64,000 nt of DNA from an uncultured Acidobacteriota bacterium (GTDB taxonomy: Bacteria > Acidobacteriota > Terriglobia > Bryobacterales > Bryobacteraceae), in NCBI GenBank assembly GCA_902825945.1, contig CADECY010000026.1:1-64000 (forward strand). Reading direction: 5' to 3'. The notes under the pieces were generated by a model, which did no database searches, was not told the DNA's origin, and worked only from the letters and a program-made list of their open reading frames with translations. Of this stretch, positions 35,601-45,410 are shown in pieces (the stretch's first letter is position 1; each line of letters opens with the position of its first letter). The translations under genes and the position numbers were made by a program.

Positions 35601-36098
35601 CTCAAGCACGTGATCGGCGGCTGGCAGAGCAATGGCATCGTGTCGCTGCGCTCCGGCTTCCCTTTCAACCTGGGCCAGGGTGACGATCTGAACACCGGCA
35701 GCCCGATCCGTCCGGATCGCATCGCCGATGGGCGCCTCGACAGCCCGACCCGTCAGTTGTGGTTCGACCCGCAGGCCTTCCGGCGCGTCACCTGCAACAT
35801 CCCGAGCCGACCCGAGCTGTGCCACTACGGTAGCAACGGCTACAACTCGATGCGCGCACCCGGCCAGGCGAATCTGGACTTCTCGCTCTACAAGAACTTC
35901 AAGTTCAAAGAGCGCTACTCGGTCCAATATCGCTGGGAGCTCTTCAACTCGACCAATACTCCCTACTTCGGCGATCCCGGTGGAATCGGATTCGCCAGCA
36001 TCAATTCAACGGTTCCGGACGTCGCCCGCATGGGTGAAGTTCGCAGCCTGCGAGTCCCGATGCGCCGCATGCAGATGGGCTTGAAGTTCTTCTTCTAA
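32682..36098 (+). CDS. Oar-like TonB-dependent receptor with CarboxypepD_reg domain
   Basis: 1138 aa. Signal peptide at about 1-28 (ends ALLHAQ). A carboxypeptidase-regulatory-like Ig domain follows at about 30-110 (QGLITDSTGAVISGAKVTY), then a plug at about 125-240 containing the diagnostic LPLNGRN (about residue 148) and EEFKIETNAYSA, then a large barrel ending in LKFFF with terminal Phe. GGGAVVNITMKSGTNAIHG is the usual plug-to-barrel hinge. Ribosome binding site GGGAG at spacing 8. Substrate unknown; the cytochrome and hydrolases upstream are co-directional. A strong terminator follows. Confidence 0.9.
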   Translation: MKHFGVERTLFLGGITLLSAALLHAQSQTQSIQGLITDSTGAVISGAKVTYTNEGTGVTATAQTNETGNYGFQLVPVGNYEVKVEMQGFKSELVKSLRVETAAQVRQDFKLEVGNVAESIEVSTAGVTLQTENAVVGGVIENKRIIELPLNGRNVAQLAVLVPGVQFGERTGRGDGLGGFPITGQAFSVSANGQREIHQVVSLDGVDAKDPRIHITNFVPSIEAIEEFKIETNAYSASVGFGGGAVVNITMKSGTNAIHGTLFEFVRNDKLDAEDYFLNFQLAPGVARRKKNTLRRNQFGLVVSGPVIKNKTFWAFNWESRRERIGVVQEASFPLDEFREGNFGALLNSVTPTGQARAPIVIYDPVNGLPFANNLIPRSRQNAGIVNNVLPKYLPRAQFRPIDPLDVNYRASIVSPINTNTYFGRGDHYFSDANRVFARIAIDRSGATSNAISPEFPAINDNKVENLATQWVHTFNPNMINELRFGFNRSFGGTRRPRQNTDFDVDSLGIGQFRVFNDGNRKFSQLENGIPNLGFGIGDGGEFNQLDSYQMGSHLSWTNGKHNLKFGGEYYFVKIERAAANVPNGQAIFGALETGYNFASFLMGYPNQTRTAEGWPYTYPVAGRQGYYVNDDWKVSSKLTVNLGFRFDYNGNSRDTKGLQRVLDIPGGTQYSNGRGAGYKTPDGRTIPIMFPNQADATGAVKLWKQDVRFFMPRIGIAYRPMDKWVIRTGVGWFDNINHMNTWTILNLNPPKSGVFDFFSQTVATPQGTRIFAPGTPVLSLADPFLQNAGTAATRTGAQSITTVPPDTKDGAVWKWSLDIQRELPSNLALTVGYVGSKGTHTGNSIGNYNSPDPSNITNVNSRRPVTQFFDPALPQFGIQQLGAVRYLDSYGETFHHGMQVKLDKRYSKGLSVGVAYTLSKSHGDGENGGQEGASFQNPRDRKGSRGLYRFDQRHNFVAHYVWELPGQHMAGPLKHVIGGWQSNGIVSLRSGFPFNLGQGDDLNTGSPIRPDRIADGRLDSPTRQLWFDPQAFRRVTCNIPSRPELCHYGSNGYNSMRAPGQANLDFSLYKNFKFKERYSVQYRWELFNSTNTPYFGDPGGIGFASINSTVPDVARMGEVRSLRVPMRRMQMGLKFFF

Positions 36099-36123
36099 GC
36101 TCGAATCGATTCGTTCCATCCAC

Positions 36124-36156
36124 ACGGGGGCAGGCCGCAAAGCCTGCCCCCGTTTT
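36124..36156 (+). terminator. Rho-independent terminator after the receptor
   Basis: A perfect 12-bp stem (36124-36135 with 36142-36153) of GC-rich sequence, loop CGCAAA, followed by TTTT. It lies 26 bases after the receptor stop. The complementary strand lacks a run of T, so termination is mainly in the + direction. Confidence 0.9.
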
Positions 36157-36212
36157 ACGTTTGCGAAGGGCACCTGAGTCTGAGGCGCGATTCAGTGATT
36201 TCCGCGAGGCGT

Positions 36213-36585
36213 TTAGAGACGCCGCTTCCGCGCGCCAGCGCTTCTTGCGAAAAAGAACGCGGCGAGGGGACCGGCGAACAACGCCATCGTGGCGGGTTCC
36301 GGGATCGGTTCGGGCTCGACGGCGACGTAGTCGTAGGTGAGGGTGACGGCACCGGACCATCGGAAGTCCGCGCCTACCGCATACGACACTGGGGCAGGAA
36401 GCTGGCCGCTGACTCCGGATAGCGGGATCCTGAATGCGGCGTTGATAACGACGGCGCCGGGTCCGAGGTAGGGGCTGTCGATCGAGGGAGCGAACTGTCC
36501 AGGCGGCCACTGAAAGTAGTTCGTTCGAAGCAAAGAAAAATTGGGGATAGAGTCGCATCGCACGCCACGTCGAAATCGACGAACG
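36213..36585 (-). pseudogene. 5'-truncated PEP-CTERM protein gene
   Basis: About 110 codons of a PEP-CTERM protein remain, ending IPEPATMALFAGPLAAFFFA and a basic tail ARKRRL. The preceding beta-rich part (GAVTLTYDYVAVEPEP) is normal for such proteins. The frame continues upstream only into antisense of the receptor fragment at 36590, so the signal peptide and start are lost. The junction near 36585 is where the duplicated receptor DNA begins. Confidence 0.65.
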
Positions 36586-36589
36586 CCAA

Positions 36590-37660
36590 AAAATCGAAGA
36601 TGTTCGACTTCTTCAGCCAGACGGTGGCGACTCCGCAGGGAAACCCGCATTTTCGCTCCCGGTTCACCGGTGCTTTCGCTGGCGGACCTTTCCTCCAGAA
36701 CGCTGCCGCCGCCGCCACCCGAACGGTTGCGCAGAGCATCACGACGGTTCCGCCCGACACCAAGGACGGCGCGGTGTGGAAGTGGAGTCTCGACATTCAG
36801 CGCGAACTGCCCTCGAACATGGCGATCCCGGTTGGCTACGTCGGCAGCATGGGCGCGCACACTGGCAACAGCATCGGCAACTACAACTCGCCCGATCCGC
36901 CCAGCGTCACGAACGTGAATTCCCGCCGTCCCGTGACCCAGTTCTTCGACCCGTCACTGCCACAGTTCGGCATCCAGCTATTGGGCGCGGTCCGCTACTT
37001 CGACAGCTACGGCGAGACGTTCCACCATGGTATGCAAGTCAAGTTGGACAAGCGCTATTCGAAGGGATTGTCGGTCGGTGTCGCCTACACCTTGAGCAAG
37101 TCTCACGGAGACGGCGAGAATGGTGGACAGGAGGGAGCTTCCCTTCCAGAATCCGCGTGACCGCAAGGGATCTCGCGGACTTTACCGGTTCGACCAGCGC
37201 CACAACTTCGTCGCACACTACGTGTGGGAGCTTCCCGGTCAGCACATGGCCGGCCCGCCGAGGCACGTGATTGGCGGCTGGCAGAGCAACGGCATTGTAT
37301 CGCCGCGCTCCGGCTTCCCCTTCAACCTGTCAGGTTGACGATCTGAACACCGGCGCGTTACCTGCAACATCCTGAGCCTCCCGGAGCTCTGCCACTACGG
37401 AAGCAACGGCTACCATTCGATGCATACCCCCCGGCCAAGCGAATCTGGACTACTCGCTCTACAAGAACTTCAAGTTCAACGAGCAGTACCCGGTCCAATA
37501 CCGCTGGGAGTTGTTCACCTCGACCAACACACCGTACTTCGGCGATACGAACGGCATCGGATTCGCCAGCATCAATCCAATGTTCCGGACGTCGCCTGCA
37601 TGGGTGAAGTCCGCGGTCTCCGGACCGCGATGCGCCGCATGTAGATGCGCTTGAAGTTCT
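36590..37660 (+). pseudogene. Partial decayed duplicate of the upstream TonB receptor
   Basis: DNA very close to 34945-36090 of the intact receptor, starting at FDFFSQTVATPQG. It runs through SITTVPPDTKDGAVWKWSLD and GETFHHGMQVKLDKRYSKG, shifts frame near 37145 (GGQEGAS then FQNPRDRKGSRG), and has a deletion near 37335-37350 that removes the segment between LNTG and the VTCN region. It shifts again and ends at about 37644. The signal, plug and half of the barrel are missing. Clearly non-functional. Confidence 0.85.
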
Positions 37661-37758
37661 TCTCTAAGCCCAAGACCGGCTTTCGCTCACTAGTCATGGG
37701 CAGGCGCAAACGCAGCTGCGCAAAGTGCTCCCCCACGATGTGTCACGGCTCCCGCACC

Positions 37759-38661
37759 TCAGCGCTCGCCCGCCGCAACCTCCATCGCCTCCAACTGATA
37801 GGCAGGTGCAGCTACGAACAGGATGGCGGGCATATACCAGATCAGCCAAGTCAGCGAATCGTACGGCCACCGGATGTAGTCAACTCCCATCGCCCACAGC
37901 GACACGTTGCCGATGGTGACAAACAGGACGGCGCCGGCCAACGCGGTCCAACCCATTTCGATCAGTCCGCCGCGCAGCTTCGCCGACGACCGGCGCATGA
38001 TGATTGCCGCGCCCATCACCGCCGCCAGCAGCGGATCGGTGGCCCAGCCGAGCCACCAGCCGAAGCTCGTCTCCGCGGCTTCGACGCTGACCCAGAACCA
38101 GGCGGAGTAGAGCTGCACGATCGCGTGGGCGGCGAGTCCGGCCGCCATCGCATGATCCGATGCCCGCAACGGCTTGATCAGTCCGAGATCGCGATAGACG
38201 AAAACGGCCGTGACGATACCGGCCAGTAGGACCGCGTACTGGACAGGCCCGCCCACGTGAACGCCAAAGTTGAAGATCCGCTCGCCGGATTCCTTAGTCC
38301 AGCCTGGCCATAGCAGATACAGCGGATTGAGATATGACTCATGGGTGAATAACTGGATGATCACCGAACTGAGGAGCCGCAGAATGGATGCCGCGAATAG
38401 GAACCGCCAGCAGAGCCGGAGCCGGTCACCCTCGACGAAGCCCGACGCTACTCGTCCCGTCAGCACCACACTCCACAGCGCGTAGCCCACCAAGAACAGG
38501 GCACCCTGATAGCGCGTGAATGTGATCGCCCAGGAAAAGTCGTTGGTGGCGAAGCTGGCCGCGAGCATGAGAATGGCCGACACGTAGTGGAGCGCACCGA
38601 GAGTGTAGGCAATTTCCACGCGCGACCAGGTGGCTCGCGTGCGGCTGGAGGCGTTGACCAA
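37759..38661 (-). CDS. Polytopic membrane protein of unknown function
   Basis: About 300 aa with roughly eight hydrophobic helices (for example YVSAILMLAASF, YQGALFLVGYALWSVVL and WTALAGAVLFVTIGNVSLWA). The start is uncertain: TTG 38661, just after the anti-sigma stop at 38666 with a GGGGG upstream, is preferred; GTG 38619 is an alternative. No family is recognised. It is the third gene of the sigma / anti-sigma unit, which suggests a sensor or a target in the same stress response; that is inference. A C-terminal helix ends in EVAAGER. Confidence 0.6.
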   Translation of the reverse strand: MVNASSRTRATWSRVEIAYTLGALHYVSAILMLAASFATNDFSWAITFTRYQGALFLVGYALWSVVLTGRVASGFVEGDRLRLCWRFLFAASILRLLSSVIIQLFTHESYLNPLYLLWPGWTKESGERIFNFGVHVGGPVQYAVLLAGIVTAVFVYRDLGLIKPLRASDHAMAAGLAAHAIVQLYSAWFWVSVEAAETSFGWWLGWATDPLLAAVMGAAIIMRRSSAKLRGGLIEMGWTALAGAVLFVTIGNVSLWAMGVDYIRWPYDSLTWLIWYMPAILFVAAPAYQLEAMEVAAGER

Positions 38662-38665
38662 AGCC

Positions 38666-39133
38666 CTAGCGCCCCCTTCGAGAGCCGGAGCCGTTCCGAT
38701 CCACGAAGGCTCTCGCGGCCGGGCTCCCGAGCAGGGCCGCAAGCCGGGTCACGGCCAGATCCGGACTCTCGTGCCTTCGGATCGCGACAGCTTCATCGGT
38801 CCCGACGCACAGTGCGAGATCGCGGAGACCGTCGGCCGTCCAGGAGGGATCACGGCGGGGTGCGGCGCCGATGGCTGCGAGAATCCCCTGTAACATGTCC
38901 GACATCAAGGCGGGAGGCGGATCTTCGGCGAAATTGCCGGCGGCATGCAGAAAATGGTCGAATTCATCGACAGAGAGACGGCAGTCCTCGCACCTCCCCA
39001 GGTGCGCGTCAACGTCGCGCCGATGGGCCTCCGGGAGTTCACCGTCGACAAACAAGACAAGAGTTTCGCCACTGGGGTGGCGGCGCAATTTTTCCCTGAG
39101 TCTCTTTAGTTCCGCTACGAAGGTGAAGGGCAT
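38666..39133 (-). CDS. Zinc-finger anti-sigma factor
   Basis: 155 aa from ATG 39133, overlapping the sigma gene by 19 bases. The zinc-binding anti-sigma motif is His44-x3-Cys48-x2-Cys51 in DAHLGRCEDC, preceded by LFVDGELPEAHRRD, the usual zf-HC2 setting. Unlike many relatives there is no clear transmembrane helix in the C-terminal 90 residues, so it is likely a soluble anti-sigma. That would let the downstream membrane protein do the sensing; the sensing link is an inference. Confidence 0.82.
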   Translation of the reverse strand: MPFTFVAELKRLREKLRRHPSGETLVLFVDGELPEAHRRDVDAHLGRCEDCRLSVDEFDHFLHAAGNFAEDPPPALMSDMLQGILAAIGAAPRRDPSWTADGLRDLALCVGTDEAVAIRRHESPDLAVTRLAALLGSPAARAFVDRNGSGSRRGR

Positions 39134-39684
39134 CTGGAGTCGCCACCATGCCGTTTGAGCTTTCGCACGGCACGGAACAAGAATGTAGCGATTGTACCAG
39201 TTCTCAAACCCATCACTTCGGCGATCTCGTGATAACGCATTCCTGCCGCCCGGAGCTGAACGCACCGGAGTTCAGCGGGGGAGAGTATCGCCTTGGCCTC
39301 TTGCAGGCGCTCCGCAAGCAGTTGCGCCGATTCGGGATCGACGGCATCATCGGCGACCGTCGCCGCGTTTTCCATGGGCACCTCGCCACGGGTTTTGCGG
39401 CCGCGGTGCCAGTCGACGATCTGGTTGTGCATCACACGGGCCAGCCACGCCCGCTCCTCCCGGATCTCCTGTCCGGCATTGCGCGCAACGCAATACTTGA
39501 CGAAGGTTTCCTGTACGGCGTCCCGGGAGACTTCCGGATCGTGCGAAACCGCCATCGCCAGCCGGAACAGGCTAGTGGCATGGGCCTCGTAGAGACGAAC
39601 CACGTCGTCGGAGAACCGTTCCAAGGATGCGGGGCCGGAAGCCTCCGCGGCGAGTGTCTGGAGAGATAGCAGTTCGGCAGTCAT
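39115..39684 (-). CDS. ECF sigma factor
   Basis: 189 aa from ATG 39684; ATG 39699 is rejected because it lies inside the predicted -10. Region 2: VVRLYEAHATSLFRLAMAV and RDAVQETFVKYC. Region 4: LSPAELRCVQLRAAGMRYHE with GLRTGTIATFLFRAVRKLKR. This is the ordinary sigma-E-like layout. It is partnered with the overlapping zinc-finger anti-sigma gene, so it is probably held inactive until a signal releases it. Confidence 0.85.
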   Translation of the reverse strand: MTAELLSLQTLAAEASGPASLERFSDDVVRLYEAHATSLFRLAMAVSHDPEVSRDAVQETFVKYCVARNAGQEIREERAWLARVMHNQIVDWHRGRKTRGEVPMENAATVADDAVDPESAQLLAERLQEAKAILSPAELRCVQLRAAGMRYHEIAEVMGLRTGTIATFLFRAVRKLKRHGGDSRCPSPS

Positions 39685-39697
39685 CGTCCTAAGCCGC

Positions 39698-39726
39698 ATT
39701 ATCGGACGGCACTAAGTACGGTCCAA
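39698..39726 (-). promoter_or_regulatory. Promoter of the ECF sigma operon
   Basis: Minus strand: TTGGAC (39726-39721), 17-base spacer, GATAAT (39703-39698). The predicted start near 39691 leaves about 7 bases before ATG 39684. Whether the sigma factor itself uses it cannot be told. Confidence 0.45.
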
Positions 39727-39769
39727 GAGAACGATGGCGCTAGCGGTGCCGATCTTTCGATCTCGAGCA

Positions 39770-41377
39770 CTAAGGTTTTCGCACCACGACGAGCGTAATA
39801 TCGTCTGAAGCGGCCGCAACTCCCATGAACTTTTCGAGGCCTTCGTAGAGAAATTCGCCGATCTCTCTTGCGGACTTTCCCCTCACCTGCTCAAGGTCGG
39901 CCAGCAATCTCTCCTCGCCATACTCTTCGTCGGAAGCCGATCGGGCTTCCGTCACGCCGTCTGAAAACATGACGAGTGTGTCCCCCCAATTCATTGACAC
40001 CGATCCTGCCTGATACGGAAAACTCTTGAGGATGCCCAGTACCGGCCCCCCTTTCGTCAGCGTTTCCACACTCCCGTTCGCTCGCAGGAGGTAGGGCGGG
40101 TTGTGGCCGGCGTTGCAGTAATCCACAGTGTCGGACCCAGGGTCGATAATGGCGAGAAAAAAGGTGATAAAGCGGTTCCCGGGGCAGGAAGCCGAGACAG
40201 CCCGATTGAGCCGTGTCATGATGTTGCCGAGTTCGTCGGCCTGTTCGGTAAGGAGTTGCACACGCGCCTGTAGGCTCGACATCAGCAACGCCGCCGGCAT
40301 TCCCTTCCCTGCCACGTCGCCGACGATGATGGCCCACTTGCCGCCGGGGATCGGAAGGTAGTCGTAGTAATCGCCGCCCACCGAGCGGCAGGCAAGCGAG
40401 AATCCGTGGATGTCGAACCCCTCCACCTGGGGAGCCGATCGCGGAAGCAAATTCATTTGGATCTCCGCCGCCCGGCGAAGCTCCTCCGACATCTTCTCCT
40501 TCTCCTTCTCCTCTTCGGCCAGACGGGCATTCTCGATCCGGACGGCGGCGATGTTGGCCATCACGGTAAGCAGCGTCAGATCGTCATAAGTGAAGGGCCG
40601 GAAGATATCGGGGCTATCGACATAAATCAGCCCGATCACTTTCTCCTTGGTCTGAAGCGGAACCGCGATGAGACTCTTGATCCGCTGCGCCACGATCGTC
40701 ATCGATCCCCGCAGCGCCGCGTCCTGGCTGGTGTCACCGGTCAGCACGGAGTTCCGCAACTCCATGACCTGATCGCGGACGGCGGTGGGAATCAGGAATT
40801 CGTCGCCCTTGGCCGCCTTGACCGCGAGCACATTGTTTTCCTGGAGCAGCACGACTCCGCGCTGCGCACCCACCGATTTCACCGCCAGTTCGAGAATGAT
40901 CGAGAACAACTCCGGGAGCGGGCGGTTGGCGTCGAGTTCGCGGCCGGCGTCGAGAAGCGCCTTCATCCGCTTCACGTCGGCGCCCGGGTCGAGCGCCTTG
41001 TCGAGGTCGGTGGACTGAGACGCCGCGATCGTCGTGAAATCGTCGTCCGGTACGAAAACCACGGTGTGCTGCGCCTGACTGGCGCCGTCGTCGAAAACGA
41101 GGGTGACACGGCCCGCGGCAATGCGGTCGCCCAGTCTCAGGCGGTGCCGGCCGTTGAGCTTGCCGCCGTTGACGACGGTGCCGTTCTTTGAGCGGAGGTC
41201 TTCGACCCAATAGTCCGTTCCGTCGAATTCGATTGTCAGATGGCGTCGCGACAACACCGGGTCGTCGGGGTATGGCAGTTCGTTGTCGGCGGCCCGGCCG
41301 AGGGTCAGCCGCTGGCCAGTCAAGTGGACCGTCGAAGAGGGGCCGTCTTGAATTTGAATGGAGAGTTCGCGCTGCAT
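39770..41377 (-). CDS. FHA-GAF-SpoIIE (PP2C) signalling phosphatase
   Basis: 535 aa from ATG 41377 ([11 protein letters not shown]); the open frame upstream runs into the sulfatase promoter region and is rejected. The FHA domain at about 5-100 keeps the phosphothreonine-binding residues LGR (Arg28), SRRH (43-46) and NG (65-66). The GAF domain covers about 130-300 ([22 protein letters not shown] strand). A coiled-coil linker rich in Glu-Lys joins to a SpoIIE-type PP2C phosphatase with [28 protein letters not shown] and FSDGVTEA, including the metal Asp residues. Likely target: an anti-sigma-factor antagonist or other phosphoprotein recognised through the FHA domain. Cytoplasmic. Confidence 0.9.
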   Translation of the reverse strand: MQRELSIQIQDGPSSTVHLTGQRLTLGRAADNELPYPDDPVLSRRHLTIEFDGTDYWVEDLRSKNGTVVNGGKLNGRHRLRLGDRIAAGRVTLVFDDGASQAQHTVVFVPDDDFTTIAASQSTDLDKALDPGADVKRMKALLDAGRELDANRPLPELFSIILELAVKSVGAQRGVVLLQENNVLAVKAAKGDEFLIPTAVRDQVMELRNSVLTGDTSQDAALRGSMTIVAQRIKSLIAVPLQTKEKVIGLIYVDSPDIFRPFTYDDLTLLTVMANIAAVRIENARLAEEEKEKEKMSEELRRAAEIQMNLLPRSAPQVEGFDIHGFSLACRSVGGDYYDYLPIPGGKWAIIVGDVAGKGMPAALLMSSLQARVQLLTEQADELGNIMTRLNRAVSASCPGNRFITFFLAIIDPGSDTVDYCNAGHNPPYLLRANGSVETLTKGGPVLGILKSFPYQAGSVSMNWGDTLVMFSDGVTEARSASDEEYGEERLLADLEQVRGKSAREIGEFLYEGLEKFMGVAAASDDITLVVVRKP

Positions 41378-41434
41378 GCGAGATTGGAGTATATCGCGGC
41401 TCCATGGAAGACTGGTAATGGTAAACTCCTGAGG

Positions 41435-43186
<1,752 letters not shown>

Positions 43187-43202
43187 TCCGGCGCGCATCC
43201 AA

Positions 43203-43856
43203 CTAACCGGATATCAAGCCCTGCCGGAGAGCGAATCGCACCAGTTCCGAACTGCTTCTCAGTTGGAGCTTGCGAAAGATCCGGTTGCGGTGAGCGTCCA
43301 CCGTGTAGACGCTGATATCCAGTTCTGCCGCGATATCCTTGGCCTGTTTGCCCTCGGCGAGAAGGCGAAATACATCGAGCTCGCGAGCCGTGAGCAGATC
43401 GAGCGGGCTGCCGACGAACCGCTGATAATCGGAGAGTACGACATTGGACACCCCGGGAGCGAAGTAGGCACCGCCGCCAGCCACCGTCCTGATTGCGTGC
43501 AGGAGTTCTGCGTCGACCGACTCCTTGAGCACGTAACCCTTGGCGCCCGCTCGGAGGCACTCGCGAACGTAGTTGGAGTCCTTGTGCATCGAGAGAATGA
43601 GCACCTTGACATGTGGCCAGTTCCGCGCCACCTGCTGGGTGAGCTCCACGCCGTTCATGCGGGGCATGGCCACATCGACCAGCACGAGTTCCGGCTGGAG
43701 CTCCTTGACCAATTCCAGCGCTTGCTCGCCGGTGCCCGCCTCCCCAACGACCTCGAATTCCGCAGGGACTTGCGACAGGATCAGGCGAAAGCCACGCCGA
43801 ACCATCGCATGGTCATCGGCGAGAAGAATACGCAGCGGCCTGCCAGTGGGCGTCAT
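43203..43856 (-). CDS. NarL/LuxR-family response regulator
   Basis: 217 aa. The receiver has Asp14/15 (LLADDH), phospho-acceptor Asp61 in LVDVAMPRMNG and the conserved Lys in YVLKES. The output domain is a LuxR-type helix-turn-helix from about residue 150 (LTARELDVFRLLAEGKQAKDIAAEL, then VDAHRNRIFRKLQL). The start overlaps the stop of the kinase gene, so it is the cognate partner. Targets unknown; the SulP operon divergent from the kinase is the nearest candidate. Confidence 0.93.
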   Translation of the reverse strand: MTPTGRPLRILLADDHAMVRRGFRLILSQVPAEFEVVGEAGTGEQALELVKELQPELVLVDVAMPRMNGVELTQQVARNWPHVKVLILSMHKDSNYVRECLRAGAKGYVLKESVDAELLHAIRTVAGGGAYFAPGVSNVVLSDYQRFVGSPLDLLTARELDVFRLLAEGKQAKDIAAELDISVYTVDAHRNRIFRKLQLRSSSELVRFALRQGLISG

Positions 43857-45208
43857 GCTCGCGGGGCCTCCCCGGCTTCGATGCCATCCAGCGGCACGCG
43901 AACCTCAACCGTGACGCCGGTTCCGGCCACCGGCGTGATCTCGACGCGCCCTCTCATGGCCCGGGCCCTCTCCCTCATTCCCAACAGCCCCAGTCCGGAT
44001 TGACTGGAGGCCTTGGGATCGAAACCCTTTCCGTTGTCGCTGACCGTCAGGATGAGATCGTTCTCACGCTTCTCCAGGGACAACGAGATTTCATCCGCGG
44101 AGCTGTGTCGAAAGGCGTTCGTCAGCGCTTCCTGCGCGATCCGGAACATGTGGGTTTCGACGAGCACCGACATCCGGTCCCGCACCTGACTACGGTAGTC
44201 GATCGAGATTCCGGTCCTCTGCGAAAAACCCCGCGCCAGTTCACGAAGCCCCGCGTCCAGGCCGAAGTCGTCGAGGATTCTCGGCCGCAGGAGTTGCGAG
44301 ATATCGCGGGCGGTGCCCTGTGCTTCCTTCACGAGCGAAATGGCGTCCTCGAGGCGAGACGAACTCTCGGCGTCCGCCGCCCGCACCACGGTCAAGCTGG
44401 ATGACACCGCGTTCAACACCTGTCCGAACTCATCGTGCATCTCCCGGGAGAACCTTCGTGCCGTCTGTTCCTGCTCGGAAAGCGAGTGCATGGAAAGACG
44501 GGCAAGTGTCGCCGCCTGACTCTCCAGCCGGTGAAACCATGCGACAGAGCCCACCACCGAAAGCGCCGCGCCGGTGGCGGCCAAAGCGAGTGCGGCCAGA
44601 AACAGGCTTAGCGCCGAGGTGAACAGGCCAGCGTCCAGCGCGAGTTGCGCGGTTCTCGATGTCGCGGCATCGTCGTATGCCGCATCCATCAGGCTCGATG
44701 CGGCCGCCGTGAATGAGAGGTACCGGTTCGAGAGTTCCGCCGAGTCATGCTGACTCTTGGCGAGGAGGCCGTCCATCTCCGCGAAAAGCGTGCTTGCCGC
44801 GGCACCCACCGCCTTCCACGCACTTGCCTCTCCGGCGTTCATGTTCTCTCTGAGCGCCTCTTCGACGACCGCTTGCGTGCGCTCCCGGTCGACGGCGTAT
44901 ACGTGACGGAGCTTCTCCACGGACTGCGTGCTCCTGGCCGACGCCAATGAGTATATCAGCACACCGAGATTCGCCTGTTGGCGGACGAGCCGGTCAACGA
45001 GCCTCGTGTCGCGCAAGTAACGTTCGGAAACGGCTCCTGCTTCCCGGTCGATCCGGTCGACCGCCCGCAACGCGATGACACCCGAGGTGGCCATCATGGC
45101 CAGGACCACCGCAAACCCGCCAAGGATCGTCCAGACAAACCTTCGCGCGATGCCGCGAAAGCGATGATCTTGGCGCGGCTCCCGGAGTTCCCATTGTGAG
45201 TCGGGCAA
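43853..45208 (-). CDS. NarL-type sensor histidine kinase (HisKA_3)
   Basis: 451 aa, TTG start at 45208. First transmembrane helix at about 28-50 (WTILGGFAVVLAMMATSGVIAL) and second at about 190-225 (ALSLFLAALALAATGAALSVVG), with a periplasmic four-helix sensor of about 140 residues that resembles CHASE3. The HisKA_3 H-box is SREMHDEFGQ with His258. The ATP-binding domain reads LTNAFRHSSAD, VSDNGKGFDP and GLGLLGMRERA. Signal unknown. Overlaps the response regulator by four bases. Confidence 0.9.
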   Translation of the reverse strand: MPDSQWELREPRQDHRFRGIARRFVWTILGGFAVVLAMMATSGVIALRAVDRIDREAGAVSERYLRDTRLVDRLVRQQANLGVLIYSLASARSTQSVEKLRHVYAVDRERTQAVVEEALRENMNAGEASAWKAVGAAASTLFAEMDGLLAKSQHDSAELSNRYLSFTAAASSLMDAAYDDAATSRTAQLALDAGLFTSALSLFLAALALAATGAALSVVGSVAWFHRLESQAATLARLSMHSLSEQEQTARRFSREMHDEFGQVLNAVSSSLTVVRAADAESSSRLEDAISLVKEAQGTARDISQLLRPRILDDFGLDAGLRELARGFSQRTGISIDYRSQVRDRMSVLVETHMFRIAQEALTNAFRHSSADEISLSLEKRENDLILTVSDNGKGFDPKASSQSGLGLLGMRERARAMRGRVEITPVAGTGVTVEVRVPLDGIEAGEAPRA

Positions 45209-45410
45209 ACCTCTTCCATGATCTCAAAAGCGGCGGAACATGACCATCCCAGAGAACTTTTACGCTTGCCTCGCGGTGGACCCCTAGACTTCGGGCAGAC
45301 ACACCGAGTCACCCCTAGATCCGGCCTACGAATCGCCTTTATCTCATTGATTTGTTTGGCGATCCCAGCTCACACTAAGCCGAGACTTGCGACGGCTTGG
45401 CGAGGTGCTT

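Noticed and set aside
32736..35927. A very long open frame (over 1000 codons) antisense to the TonB receptor
   Set aside because: It is the mirror of a high-GC gene with biased third positions; it has no ribosome site or recognisable family, while the sense frame is a complete receptor.
36213..36860. A full-length 215-codon PEP-CTERM gene on the minus strand
   Set aside because: The first half of that frame is antisense to the duplicated receptor DNA and carries no signal peptide; only the last about 110 codons belong to the PEP-CTERM protein.
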